DNA of 64,000 nucleotides from Butyribacter intestini (GTDB lineage: Bacteria; Bacillota; Clostridia; Lachnospirales; Lachnospiraceae), in contig LLKB01000005.1 of the NCBI GenBank assembly GCA_001414325.1, positions 1,063,285 to 1,127,284 on the forward strand, written 5' to 3'. The position numbers and the translations under genes are program-made. Positions 25,674 through 33,937 of this stretch are shown here, piece after piece (positions within the stretch are counted from its first letter, which is position 1; each line of letters begins with the position of its first letter). A model generated the notes under the pieces. It was not told the origin of the DNA, made no database searches, and saw nothing but the letters and a program-made list of their open reading frames with translations.

Positions 25674-25759
25674 ACAATATTACCTCTTTTCTGCACACTG
25701 TTTTTGTGCATATCAATTCCGCACATAAACTAATCCATATTTCCCTGTACACTGTTTTC

Positions 25760-27001
25760 CTACTGGTCAAGTCCGTTGAAACTTGGATATGCACTCTCTC
25801 CGTGCTGTGAAATATCAAGTCCAAGCTGTTCCTCACGCTTATCTACACGAAGCGTAGTAAACAATCTCACGATTGCAACACATATCAGAGTTCCTACAAC
25901 TGCAACTGCCGCTGTTACAAGAATACCAACTATCTGTGCAGCAAACAAGTGATAATCACCAAATATAAGTCCATCCCATTTTGCCGTACTGTTTATTGAT
26001 TTCTGTGTAAATATACCTGTTGCGATTCCGCCCCAGATACCACCGATACCGTGGCAGCCAAAAGCATCGAGTGCATCGTCTATCTTAAGTTTCTTCTTGA
26101 TAAGAGAAACTCCAAAGTAACATATCGGACTAACAAGAGCACCGATAATAAATGATGCCCATATCGGAACAAAACCTGCTCCCGGTGTGATTGCCACAAG
26201 ACCAACAACAAGACCCGTTGAAGCACCTACAAGTGTTGTCTTTTTACTGATAAGAGTATCTATAAGCATCCACGAAAGAAGTGCTGAAGCTGCCGAAATT
26301 CCTGATGTCATAAAAGCATGGGCTGCAAGACCATCTGCTTTAAGTGAACTTCCCGCATTAAAACCAAACCAGCCAAACCAGAGAAGTGATGCTCCAAGCA
26401 CAACAAACGGTATATTGTGAATACGGTATGTCGTAACTTCATAACCGCGTCTTTTTCCCAAAATGATGGCTAATACAAGGGCACTGACACCTGAACTTAT
26501 ATGAACTACATCTCCTCCTGCAAAATCAACGGAACCTATTGCTGCAAGCAGTCCGCCCTCGCCCCATACCATATGAGCCATCGGATAATATACAATAACA
26601 GACCATATTGCAACAAATAAAAACAATGCCTTAAACTTCATCCTTCCTACAAGAGAACCTGTTATAAGTGCAGGTGTTATCATTGCAAACATCATCTGAA
26701 ATGCACAGAACACAAGATGCGGTATCGTGTCCGCATATGGTCCCGGTTTCATACCAACATTACTCAATCCTATCCATCTTAAATCCCCTATGATTCCCCC
26801 ATGATTGCCGCCAAAGGCAAGAGAATAACCAAACAACGCCCACATAACAACTGAAAGTCCCATAATAGAGACACAAGCCATCATTGTATTACATACATTT
26901 TTTCTTCTTACAAGTCCCCCGTAGAAAAATGCAAGTCCCGGCGTCATAAAAAACACAAACGCCGTACTTATAAGCATAAACGCTGTATCACCTGAATTCA
27001 T
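25760..27001 (-). CDS. amtB: Ammonium transporter AmtB
   Basis: This 413-residue, eleven-helix Amt/MEP/Rh channel opens with DTAFMLISTAFVFFMTPGLA. It has the family signature DFAGGDVVHISSGVSALVLA, with the conserved pore His pair in VVHISSG and in DAFGCHGIGGIWGG. It imports ammonium. GAGAGG precedes ATG 27001. The gene has a promoter at 27188-27216 and a leader containing a terminator. Confidence 0.95.
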   Translation of the reverse strand: MNSGDTAFMLISTAFVFFMTPGLAFFYGGLVRRKNVCNTMMACVSIMGLSVVMWALFGYSLAFGGNHGGIIGDLRWIGLSNVGMKPGPYADTIPHLVFCAFQMMFAMITPALITGSLVGRMKFKALFLFVAIWSVIVYYPMAHMVWGEGGLLAAIGSVDFAGGDVVHISSGVSALVLAIILGKRRGYEVTTYRIHNIPFVVLGASLLWFGWFGFNAGSSLKADGLAAHAFMTSGISAASALLSWMLIDTLISKKTTLVGASTGLVVGLVAITPGAGFVPIWASFIIGALVSPICYFGVSLIKKKLKIDDALDAFGCHGIGGIWGGIATGIFTQKSINSTAKWDGLIFGDYHLFAAQIVGILVTAAVAVVGTLICVAIVRLFTTLRVDKREEQLGLDISQHGESAYPSFNGLDQ

Positions 27002-27070
27002 AAATAATTACCTCTCTTTCATATTTTTAATTCCCAAATTTTTTAAGATAAAATTTCAAAAAACAACAAT

Positions 27071-27175
27071 GTTTCTAAAACCACCGTCATTACCGCCGGC
27101 AAAATATAATGACCGCTAAAAGTTTTTTAGAAAACAAAAAGATGCCTAGAGCTTTTTCAAGCTTTAGACATCTTC
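27071..27175 (-). promoter_or_regulatory. amtB leader: intrinsic terminator plus a second long-range hairpin
   Basis: Directly after the promoter, the minus strand forms a 16-bp stem (arms 27159-27174 and 27139-27154, with one mismatch) followed by TTTTTGTTTTC, an intrinsic terminator that would stop the transcript after ~50 nt. Its U-tract then overlaps the outer arm of a second structure: TTTCTAAAA / TTTTAGAAA enclosing GGTCATTA / TAATGACGG. No other minus-strand gene lies upstream, so this is best read as an attenuator. Confidence 0.65.
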
Positions 27176-27187
27176 GTCATGGTTTGT

Positions 27188-27216
27188 ATGATAGCACAAT
27201 CGTTTACGGATTGCAA
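27188..27216 (-). promoter_or_regulatory. Predicted promoter of amtB
   Basis: TTGCAA (27211-27216), 17-bp spacer and TATCAT (27188-27193) on the minus strand. The start is expected near 27181, about 180 bp before the amtB ATG. Confidence 0.7.
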
Positions 27217-27324
27217 CCATTTTTTTACAGAAATATCCCAAAATTGTGATGACATATATTATGCAAACACTTATATTAGAATAAAACAGCGTGTACTTCT
27301 TTCTATGATAAGGGAAGAATTTCT

Positions 27325-28050
27325 ATGCAGATAATAACAAATACAGATGACCTTTTATTTTGTGACTACTATAAACAATGGATTGATACTTATAAAGAGG
27401 GAGCAATACGACCTGTTACAATGAAAAAATACATTATGACACATATATGGCTCGAAAAACTGGTTCCAACATTAAAAGTATCTGAATTTACACGGACAAT
27501 TTACCAGCAGCTTCTTAACAGCTATGCTGAATTTCATGAACACCAGACAACAATGGATTTTCATCATCATGTAAAATGTGCGATTCTTGATGCCGTAGAT
27601 GAAGGTCTTATAAGCAGAGACCCCACAAGAAAAGCAATCATAAAAGGCAAACAGCCATCCGAAAAGAAAACTAAATATCTCAACCAGTTTGAACTTCAGA
27701 AACTGCTTGCTCATTTAGAACTTGGTCTTGAAATAAACTGGGACTGGTTTATCCTTTTAGTTGCAAAGACCGGAATGCGTTTTTCAGAAGCACTTGCACT
27801 TACTCCGAAAGATTTTGATTTGGCACACCAGATACTTTCGATATCTAAAACCTGGGATTATAACGGAAAAATTTTGTCCATCAAATCGTCACTAAACTCC
27901 TTAATAATCGTCTTATTAAACTTAAGCTTTGGCGATATTGGATTTTTAACCGTAATGGAAGAGTTCTTTGTCTTAATTGACTGCTTGGATTCCTTTATTG
28001 CTGCCCGGTACTGCCTGAACATTCCCTTCTTTGCATTATCAACCGGATGA
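27325..28050 (+). pseudogene. Truncated tyrosine integrase of a conjugative element
   Basis: Residues 1 to ~185 read as a phage/ICE-type tyrosine recombinase: an N-terminal core-binding region (YYKQWIDTYKEGAIRPVTM) and the start of the catalytic domain with the first Arg in LLVAKTGMRFSEALALTPKD. After SISKTWDYNGK the similarity stops near 27875 and the frame runs on through antisense sequence of the next gene remnant. The His-x-x-Arg and Tyr boxes are absent, so it cannot be active. It marks one edge of the mobile region that ends near 34126. Confidence 0.8.
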
Positions 28051-28271
28051 ATCGTACTCCTACGAAACTTCTTGTTTTCAGTAGTTGTAATCTTCGACCC
28101 TTTAATCTTCGGACTGCGGTCAACCGTATAGATGTTGGAAGCCTTGATGGAAGCTTTCTTTGGTTCATGAGTATGAAGCTTTGCTTTCTTCTCGGTATGA
28201 ATCACCATAGGCTTGTCATCGACCTTTTTGATTTTCAATTTTCTTACCTTCTTTCTACATCCATTACCCAA
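27858..28271 (-). pseudogene. N-terminal fragment of a basic mobile-element protein
   Basis: This 137-residue, very Lys-rich frame contains KKAKLHTHEPKKASIK and MFRQYRAAIKESKQSIK. Its composition resembles the N-terminal part of the 'CD1108'-type proteins encoded after VirB4 in Tn1549-like conjugative elements. It ends at the junction with the broken integrase, so it is probably incomplete. The assignment rests on composition and on its position downstream, on the same strand, of the VirB4 fragment at 31485. Confidence 0.35.
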
Positions 28272-28407
28272 AAAAGGGTAAAAAAATAGCCATCCGGATG
28301 GTTAGTCCAAATGGCTTATGTAAATATTCTCCATTACATATTCAGATACTATTAACACATACAATTCTATACATAACTATTCTTGTTGCTTTTGTTCATC
28401 TTTTTTC

Positions 28408-29253
28408 TTAATTTTCTAACATTTCAAAATCCGCTATTAACATAGCATGATCTGGTACTCCTGAACCAAACGGAATTGTCCAAGTAACAGTTCTTATTTG
28501 CGAATTATATACTTGAAAATCCTCCCCATGTAGATAGATATCAGAATTACATTTTGCAAAATTTCTACAATAATGAACATCATTTACTTCAATTCCTTTA
28601 GAGACAAGAAAATGATCTTCTTGAAATAAAATATAATTATTTTTTTTGTATATGCTCGACCCGTCGCTAGAATCAGGTGTCTTTCTAATGCAATTATTAT
28701 TTTTTGCTATGGAATCTATTACACCTAAGCTCCATTTATCTCTCCACTGACAATTTTTATAATCAGACTTATTATTGTTAAAATCACCACCAATAATACA
28801 ATATTTGTAATCAGAAAATTGTTTACCAATTAAATCCATCACATTTTCTAATTGTTTTTTTCTCTTCAAATAATCATTGTTAAATAATTTAATTCTTAAT
28901 CCAGCAACTATAAATTTTATGCCCATCCAATTTAGTGGAACAATTAAAACTTCAGGCATATCATCAATTGCTAGAGGTTTTTCAATCTTGTCTCTATCTA
29001 TCCCAAATTTATCATCTTTCCATGCAATCAAAACATCATTTTGTTTGCAAGCATCATTATTTGTAACCGCACAATCAAACCCATTTTTTTTAAGTTTACT
29101 TTCAACATCTATATAATTTCTTGTTTTTGCAAATTCAGTAAATATAAATATATCTGGATTATTCTTAATAACTTCATCAACAACAAATCCTGGAATTAAA
29201 TTTTTATTCGATATGTTTGTGGCTTGATTTATATTCCATTCAAGTATATGCAT
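28408..29253 (-). CDS. Endonuclease/exonuclease/phosphatase (EEP) family protein
   Basis: The 281-residue protein has the EEP fold markers: MHILEWNINQ at the start (Asn metal ligand), IFIFTEFAKT (Glu ligand), IIGGDFNNNKSD (DxN) and the C-terminal PDHAMLIADFE (catalytic Asp-His). It may cut DNA, RNA or a phospho-substrate. ATG 29253 follows AGGAG by eight bases. The 26 bp upstream of it end at a break in an IS3 transposase gene (about 29279), so the native promoter is gone and expression, if any, would come from IS3-side DNA. It looks like cargo of the mobile region. Confidence 0.75.
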   Translation of the reverse strand: MHILEWNINQATNISNKNLIPGFVVDEVIKNNPDIFIFTEFAKTRNYIDVESKLKKNGFDCAVTNNDACKQNDVLIAWKDDKFGIDRDKIEKPLAIDDMPEVLIVPLNWMGIKFIVAGLRIKLFNNDYLKRKKQLENVMDLIGKQFSDYKYCIIGGDFNNNKSDYKNCQWRDKWSLGVIDSIAKNNNCIRKTPDSSDGSSIYKKNNYILFQEDHFLVSKGIEVNDVHYCRNFAKCNSDIYLHGEDFQVYNSQIRTVTWTIPFGSGVPDHAMLIADFEMLEN

Positions 29254-29800
29254 TATTTTGTTCTCCTTTTTCTTTAACGATAACACTTCGGTCATGAAGA
29301 TCAATAATAGTGCAATTATAACGCTTGCTACCATCTGTTAAAAATAGATAGGTAAACTCAGTACACCATTTTTGATTTATTGCATTTGCATGAAAATCCT
29401 GATTCAGCTTGTTTTCATAAACCTTGTAAGCAATACCATGTTCACACGCCGGTTTCTTTTTTCTGGATATTGAAAACAGCTGCATTTCAGTATTCATATA
29501 TTTGTGAACCGTTAAACAACTGATATCGTACCCTTTACGAATAAGATAAGCATGCACGGTTCTGTACCCATCCACTCCGCCATGAGAGTGATAGATTTCT
29601 CGAATAGAGTTTTTTATCTCATTTTTTCGACGATAATAATCAGCCTTTCGATTTTTAAGATAATTATAATAAGCATTTGAACATATATTAAACTTTCTGA
29701 TGAGCCATCTAAGTCCAAATTTATTGTTGAATTTCTGAATGAATCGATAAGCCTCTAATCGATTTCCTTCGCAAAGAATGCAATGCCACCTTTGGTGGCT
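29240..29800 (-). pseudogene. IS3-family orfB (transposase) remnant, 3' truncated
   Basis: The frame holds the HTH_21 and early rve core regions: YRFIQKFNNKFGLRWLIRKF, HSHGGVDGYRTVHAYLIRKG and NQKWCTEFTYLFL (first catalytic Asp position replaced by Glu: TEFTYL versus the usual TDITY). DGSKRYNCTIIDLHDRSVI brings the second Asp. Homology stops at about 29279, where unrelated sequence before the EEP gene begins. The last catalytic Glu domain is missing. There is no proper ATG: such orfB genes are reached by frameshifting from orfA. Confidence 0.85.
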
Positions 29801-29806
29801 ATGGCT

Positions 29807-30067
29807 TTATTTTAAGAAGTCATTTTCCTTTTGGAGTTCTGCAAGCTGTCTTTTCAGTTTAAGGTTCTCCTTCATGAAATCATAATCGGCTTGGGCTTCT
29901 TCATTTATCTGGCATTCTTCACGAAATTGTTTTGTCCAGTTGGATATACTTGCTTTGGATACTCCGTATTCAGCTGCAAGTCCTTTCAGGGAGCGTCCCT
30001 CCTCAAGATGAAGGCGGACAATCTTCTTCTTGAATTCTGGTTCATAATGTTGGTTCATCTGTAACAT
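29807..30067 (-). CDS. IS3-family orfA (transposase helix-turn-helix subunit)
   Basis: The 86-residue protein has an N-terminal helix-turn-helix (LKGLAAEYGVSKASISNWTK) and a C-terminal leucine-zipper-like coil (LKLKRQLAELQKENDFLK). AGGAGG lies nine bases before ATG 30067. The stop is followed by a GCCACCAAAGGTGGC hairpin (29781-29795) and then AFFAKEID in another frame, consistent with the IS3 frameshift region. The outer inverted repeat lies at about 30106-30131 (TGTTACAACTATAGTTTAGC at 30108-30127). With orfB broken, the element is defective. Confidence 0.85.
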   Translation of the reverse strand: MLQMNQHYEPEFKKKIVRLHLEEGRSLKGLAAEYGVSKASISNWTKQFREECQINEEAQADYDFMKENLKLKRQLAELQKENDFLK

Positions 30068-30194
30068 ACCTCGTTTCCTCCTAAGATTATATCTTATTAG
30101 GTCGATGTGTTACAACTATAGTTTAGCACAACACCCCCCATAAATAAACAATTGATTCAATATCAAATCTTAATTTGGATATCTAAAGTAATTA

Positions 30195-31364
30195 TTATTT
30201 ATAGAACACCTTCATCATAATATCACCAAAATTGTTACTAACCCTATTATCCCCAATTCCATTTCGATGCGCCCAATAGAGATTACTAAGTGCCTTTTTA
30301 TTAAGATGCTCTATTGTCTTTTTATTAAAATAAATATTTTTTGAATTTGAGATAATGTGTTCTGTTATACGTTTTAAATTTTTTCTTTCGGGTTTTTTTA
30401 AATAATTCTCAACCAATTCACATATTTCTTGATCACCATATTTTTTATCAGGATAAAACGAAATAATAATATATGGTTTAGATGCGTTTATTACATTAAC
30501 TAAACACCCATCAATAATCTCTGATAATGAATATTCAACTCTATTATATTTTAATGAAATGTACTTTGTTACTATCTTTGAAGATACTCCAGATTCTTTC
30601 ATCTGCTTAATATCATAAATCAATCTATTAGCTAATTCTAAATATGGTTCCATTAAACTTAATTTAATTTCATAGTCTTCAAAATAACGAGAATAATTCG
30701 GACTATCATATACAACATCTACATTTTCTTTAACTAATTCAGCCAAATAGTCTATTTCAAATGCAATATCATATATTTCAAACGTAATTGCCTTTAATGC
30801 ATATTCAAGATTTTGAATTTCTGTCTGAGTGTATTCTTTACACCCATCCTTTTCAATGTCTTCAAACAACAATTCATCATGCGTTTTACAAAATGAAACT
30901 GTTATACTTGCTTTATCAACATCATTAAACCTTTCATCATAACCCTTATTTGTATCATTAATCATTACATAATCATCTATTTGTTTCACATAATTATTAT
31001 CTCCATTACATAAATTTTTCAAAACAACTCCTTTAGAAAGAGTATGAGAATATCTGATATTATCTTTAGAACAATTTCCATAAATATTACATGCTAAACA
31101 ATATGAAAAATTCTTTTTTACAATATCTTTTTTATAAACTTTTCTACTAGTTAGTTTTGAATATTTTCTTCCATATAAACATTCTAGTTCATAATTAATT
31201 CCACTATTTTCTTTGTTACATTTACTTTCTTCAATCTCATCTTTACAACATTCTTTGTACATCTTTCCTGATAAACAAACACAGGGGGCTGTATCCTTTG
31301 GTCGATGTTTTTCGTCAAATTTTGGATATCTATTCATATCAAATATTTCGCTATATGTTTTCAT
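30195..31364 (-). CDS. SEC-C-motif protein with a second Cys/His cluster, function unknown
   Basis: The 389-residue protein begins with a SEC-C zinc motif (PCVCLSGKMYKECC, residues ~27-40). A second cluster follows: CLACNIYGNCSKDNIRYSHT with LSKGVVLKNL after it, and VSFCKTHDELLFEDIEK. This 'C..C...SH...L..I...FC..HD..LF' layout occurs in poorly characterised, often defence-associated proteins and resembles a degenerate HNH-type zinc fold. The rest is helical and charged with no known domain. Codon use is AT-rich like the adjacent EEP gene. It appears intact, but its weak ribosome site (GGTGAGAG) makes expression uncertain. Confidence 0.5.
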   Translation of the reverse strand: MKTYSEIFDMNRYPKFDEKHRPKDTAPCVCLSGKMYKECCKDEIEESKCNKENSGINYELECLYGRKYSKLTSRKVYKKDIVKKNFSYCLACNIYGNCSKDNIRYSHTLSKGVVLKNLCNGDNNYVKQIDDYVMINDTNKGYDERFNDVDKASITVSFCKTHDELLFEDIEKDGCKEYTQTEIQNLEYALKAITFEIYDIAFEIDYLAELVKENVDVVYDSPNYSRYFEDYEIKLSLMEPYLELANRLIYDIKQMKESGVSSKIVTKYISLKYNRVEYSLSEIIDGCLVNVINASKPYIIISFYPDKKYGDQEICELVENYLKKPERKNLKRITEHIISNSKNIYFNKKTIEHLNKKALSNLYWAHRNGIGDNRVSNNFGDIMMKVFYK

Positions 31365-31401
31365 TTTTCTCTCACCATAAATATTTATTTCTAATAATGT
31401 G

Positions 31402-31442
31402 AATATCGTCTGTAAAGTACAGTTTACCTCACAGACGATATT
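31402..31442. other. Perfect inverted repeat (AATATCGTCTGT)
   Basis: AATATCGTCTGT (31402-31413) and ACAGACGATATT (31431-31442) enclose a 17-base loop. It lies between the SEC-C gene and the VirB4 fragment. It has no U-tract on either side, so it is more likely an end-repeat or operator than a terminator. Confidence 0.4.
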
Positions 31443-31484
31443 GTACCATAAAATACATAGTACTTCATTAAGAAAACCAGTTGC

Positions 31485-32024
31485 TTATTTCACAGCTATT
31501 TTTTTAACCCTCTGTTCCGCAATCTTCTCATGGATGTTGGTATTATACAGCTTATAAAGGCTCGTATCCTTTCCAATCTGATTATCAAACGGAATAACCA
31601 CATTACCACACTTTAACAGTCCCATACCAGACTGGCTGTTTGTTACGAAGCGGAGCTGTGCATCTGACACTCCAATAACCTCTGCCATTTTGAAACTATC
31701 AGTATTTGCCTGCTTAAGAAGTACCACAAACTCACTGTTTGCCAGCATTGTAGTTGCAGTGTAGTTCTGGAGAAGATCCTCGACATTCTGCGTGATGCCT
31801 GTGCAAAGTCCACCTTGTTTTCTTACTTTCTTCCAAAGCTGCTGTAAATACTTAGCTGAATACACGGAATTAAGCAAGACATGGAATTCGTCAATATAGA
31901 GCCAAGTTGCCTTACCCCTCTTTCCATTCTCCACAATTCTCTGCTGGATAGACTCCATCATAACAAGCATTGTGATAGGACTATACTCTGTACTTTTTGT
32001 CCTGAAACAGATTTGTAAAGACAC
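31485..32024 (-). pseudogene. C-terminal fragment of a VirB4/TraE conjugation ATPase
   Basis: About 165 residues match the end of VirB4-like ATPases of Tn1549-type conjugative elements: Walker B region ATWLYIDEFHVLL, QLWKKVRKQGGLCTGITQNV (motif D/E), and MGLLKCGNVVIPFDNQIGKD with LYKLYNTN after it. Walker A and the whole N-terminal half are missing. At about 31985 the sequence switches to an Rpn gene start. It shows that a conjugative element once occupied this locus. Confidence 0.85.
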
Positions 32025-32073
32025 TGTCTTTAATCGTATATTTTGCTATATCCGTTTCGTTTAACCTATCCAT
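31981..32073 (-). pseudogene. Start of an Rpn-family gene, cut after 30 codons
   Basis: From ATG 32073 the frame reads MDRLNETDIAKYTIKDSVFT then NLFQDKKY, the N-terminus of the Rpn (recombination-promoting nuclease / PD-(D/E)XK) family. It then meets the VirB4 fragment and a stop. Ribosome-site-like GGAG lies ~15 bases upstream. Confidence 0.7.
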
Positions 32074-32126
32074 TATCGTATTTTTATTCTCCAAAACATC
32101 ACCTCTCCTTAATTTCATACCACTCT

Positions 32127-32905
32127 CTACAATGTCTGCATCAACTCATTTTCTATTTCTTTTATATCCTCTGGTGTCAGACTTGTAAAAAACTGAGGTA
32201 TATCCTCTATTGATAACTTCCCTGCTTTTATCATTTTTACTGCATTTTCTTTTGTTGCTTTTTTTGTTGCCTCTTGTGCTGCTTTTTTTGCTGCTTCTTC
32301 TGCTGCCTCTTTTGCTGCATGATATTTTTCATACTCAATATACTCACGCAATATTTCTTTTTCATCATACATAGCCAACATAATAGATACAACCTCCTTT
32401 TCCCTGCTTTGCAAATATTCTCTTAATACATTTTTATCCTTGCAAATGCGAATTGTCTCCATGATTGTTTCCCTTGTTCTTCCATACTGTTTCATCTGCT
32501 CATTATAAACCTTTGTAAATGTCACATATTGGCTTATAATATCATCTTCATCCGTTCCATATAATACCTTAACTTTTGCATCAATAAATCCGGTATGTCC
32601 TCCGAAAAACGCATCTGATAAGCTGATATATTCAGGATGGTCTTTTCTTTCTCCTGTATAAATCACATATAATTCAGGCTTTGGCATCTTTATTTTTCGG
32701 CTTGCATAAAGATTTTGCTTTGTTCTTTTAAAATAATCCTGATATGTTGTCATTAAGTATATCAAACTTCTTATCACGATATTTTCTGTCCATGTTGATT
32801 GTGCTTCCACTAATATAACAAGCCGGTCTCCTACCAGAAATCCCAAATCATTGTAAATATCATCCGTTAATATATTATGAATTGTTATATCCTTTAATTC
32901 AGCTT
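32127..32905 (-). pseudogene. Rpn-family nuclease, 5' end lost
   Basis: The remaining ~258 residues run from DEAELKDITIHNILTDDIYN through the nuclease core LVGDRLVILVEAQSTWTENI (the E-x-Q motif) to an Ala/Lys coiled coil (AAKEAAEEAAKKAAQEATKK) and a C-terminal LTPEDIKEIENEL. The start codon and first ~45 residues are missing: upstream the sequence passes without a gap into an AAA-ATPase gene. An internal ATG (32846) could give a short product that lacks part of the core. Confidence 0.8.
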
Positions 32906-33226
32906 CATCGGAAAATTTTTTTCTTTAATATTCGCAAATGACAGACTAATCACAGGATATGTTCCCTGCAGCTGCCTGTACTCTTTTTCCTCCCATATTG
33001 AAAGTCCCTCAAATAAATCTTCTCTACCTTCATAATCTACCGAAAAAAACTGTTTAAGCATACTCATATTAAGAGTTTTCCCAAATCGTCTCGGACGGGC
33101 AATAAGCGTTGCCTTATCTTTGCTCTCCCACCATTCACGAATAAAATATGTCTTATCTATATAAAAACATTTACCCTCCCTGATTTCATCAAATTCCTGT
33201 ATTCCTATTCCAATTTTTTCAGTCAT
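32894..33226 (-). pseudogene. AAA-ATPase/PD-(D/E)XK nuclease gene, N-terminal fragment
   Basis: From ATG 33226 (GAGGAG seven bases upstream) the frame encodes EIREGKCFYIDKTYFIREWW and LIARPRRFGKTLNMSMLKQF, the typical N-terminus and Walker A region of the PF09820-type AAA-ATPase. After ISLSFANIKEKNF it runs into Rpn sequence and stops. About four fifths of the protein are missing. Confidence 0.8.
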
Positions 33227-33295
33227 AAAAATGCTCCTCTCCATGAAAACATTTATCCTCTAATATAAATTAAGAGTTTCCTGCTTTTCATTCTA

Positions 33296-33769
33296 CTATA
33301 ATTTCTCCCTAACCTGCATCAGTGCATATCCTAGCAGATTTTGACCTCTCCACTCGTCAATGTTTAATCTTTTTGGGTCACTCATAGACAATCCTATACC
33401 CCATATTTTATCTCTCACGGCACATTCCGCAAGCATTGCATCACCTGTGTTTTTTAACACCTTTTTAAGTGAATAATTCTGAGAAAATTTTGCCAAAAGT
33501 CCCTCGTACACAATAATCTGTCTCTTTCCATTCCAAATATTATCATTATAATTTGAAATCTGCCGTCCTAATCTTTTAATTTCTGCAACATCATTTATTG
33601 AAAGAATTTCTTCTGCTATTTTTTTGTCAGAAAAACAAACAGCTTTTTTATACATCATGTACTGCTCCATCGATGAAAATTCAATTTCACCAACAGAAAA
33701 ATCTGAATGAAACCAATTACTTAAATAACCATTTTCCTCATCAGGATTGTGAAAACAAATTATCTCCAT
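33296..33769 (-). CDS. NADAR-family protein
   Basis: The 157-residue protein matches the NADAR (DUF1768/YbiA-like) fold: GYLSNWFHSDFSVGEIEFSS, MEQYMMYKKAVCF, ILSINDVAEIKRLGRQISNY, VRDKIWGIGLSMSD and WRGQNLLGYALMQVREKL. Family members hydrolyse N-glycosidic bonds of riboflavin intermediates or remove ADP-ribose from guanine; the latter group is linked to toxin and defence systems. It appears intact, with GAGG seven bases before ATG 33769. That GAGG lies inside the last codons of the upstream remnant (33774), so the two were once one operon. Confidence 0.85.
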   Translation of the reverse strand: MEIICFHNPDEENGYLSNWFHSDFSVGEIEFSSMEQYMMYKKAVCFSDKKIAEEILSINDVAEIKRLGRQISNYNDNIWNGKRQIIVYEGLLAKFSQNYSLKKVLKNTGDAMLAECAVRDKIWGIGLSMSDPKRLNIDEWRGQNLLGYALMQVREKL

Positions 33770-33773
33770 GATT

Positions 33774-33937
33774 TTACCTCACTTTCTGTACTGCCAATTC
33801 AAGTTCCAAATCGTGTAATCCATAATAAGCTTTTTTCAAAAAACTCAATGGAACTTTTTTTATCGTTTCCACACTTGACACATTATAATACCACTGATAA
33901 TAGGCATAAAACTCCCCAATCCAATCAGGCATAAAAC
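33774..33937 (-). pseudogene. C-terminal remnant of an unidentified protein upstream of NADAR
   Basis: The frame MPDWIGEFYAYYQWYYNVSS, with a tail GLHDLELELAVQKVR, reaches a stop seven bases before the NADAR ATG. An upstream in-frame stop and the junction with an HsdM fragment show that the gene's front is missing; an ATG at 33932 would give 52 residues. The aromatic-rich sequence is not recognised. It is probably the end of the NADAR gene's former operon partner. Confidence 0.45.
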
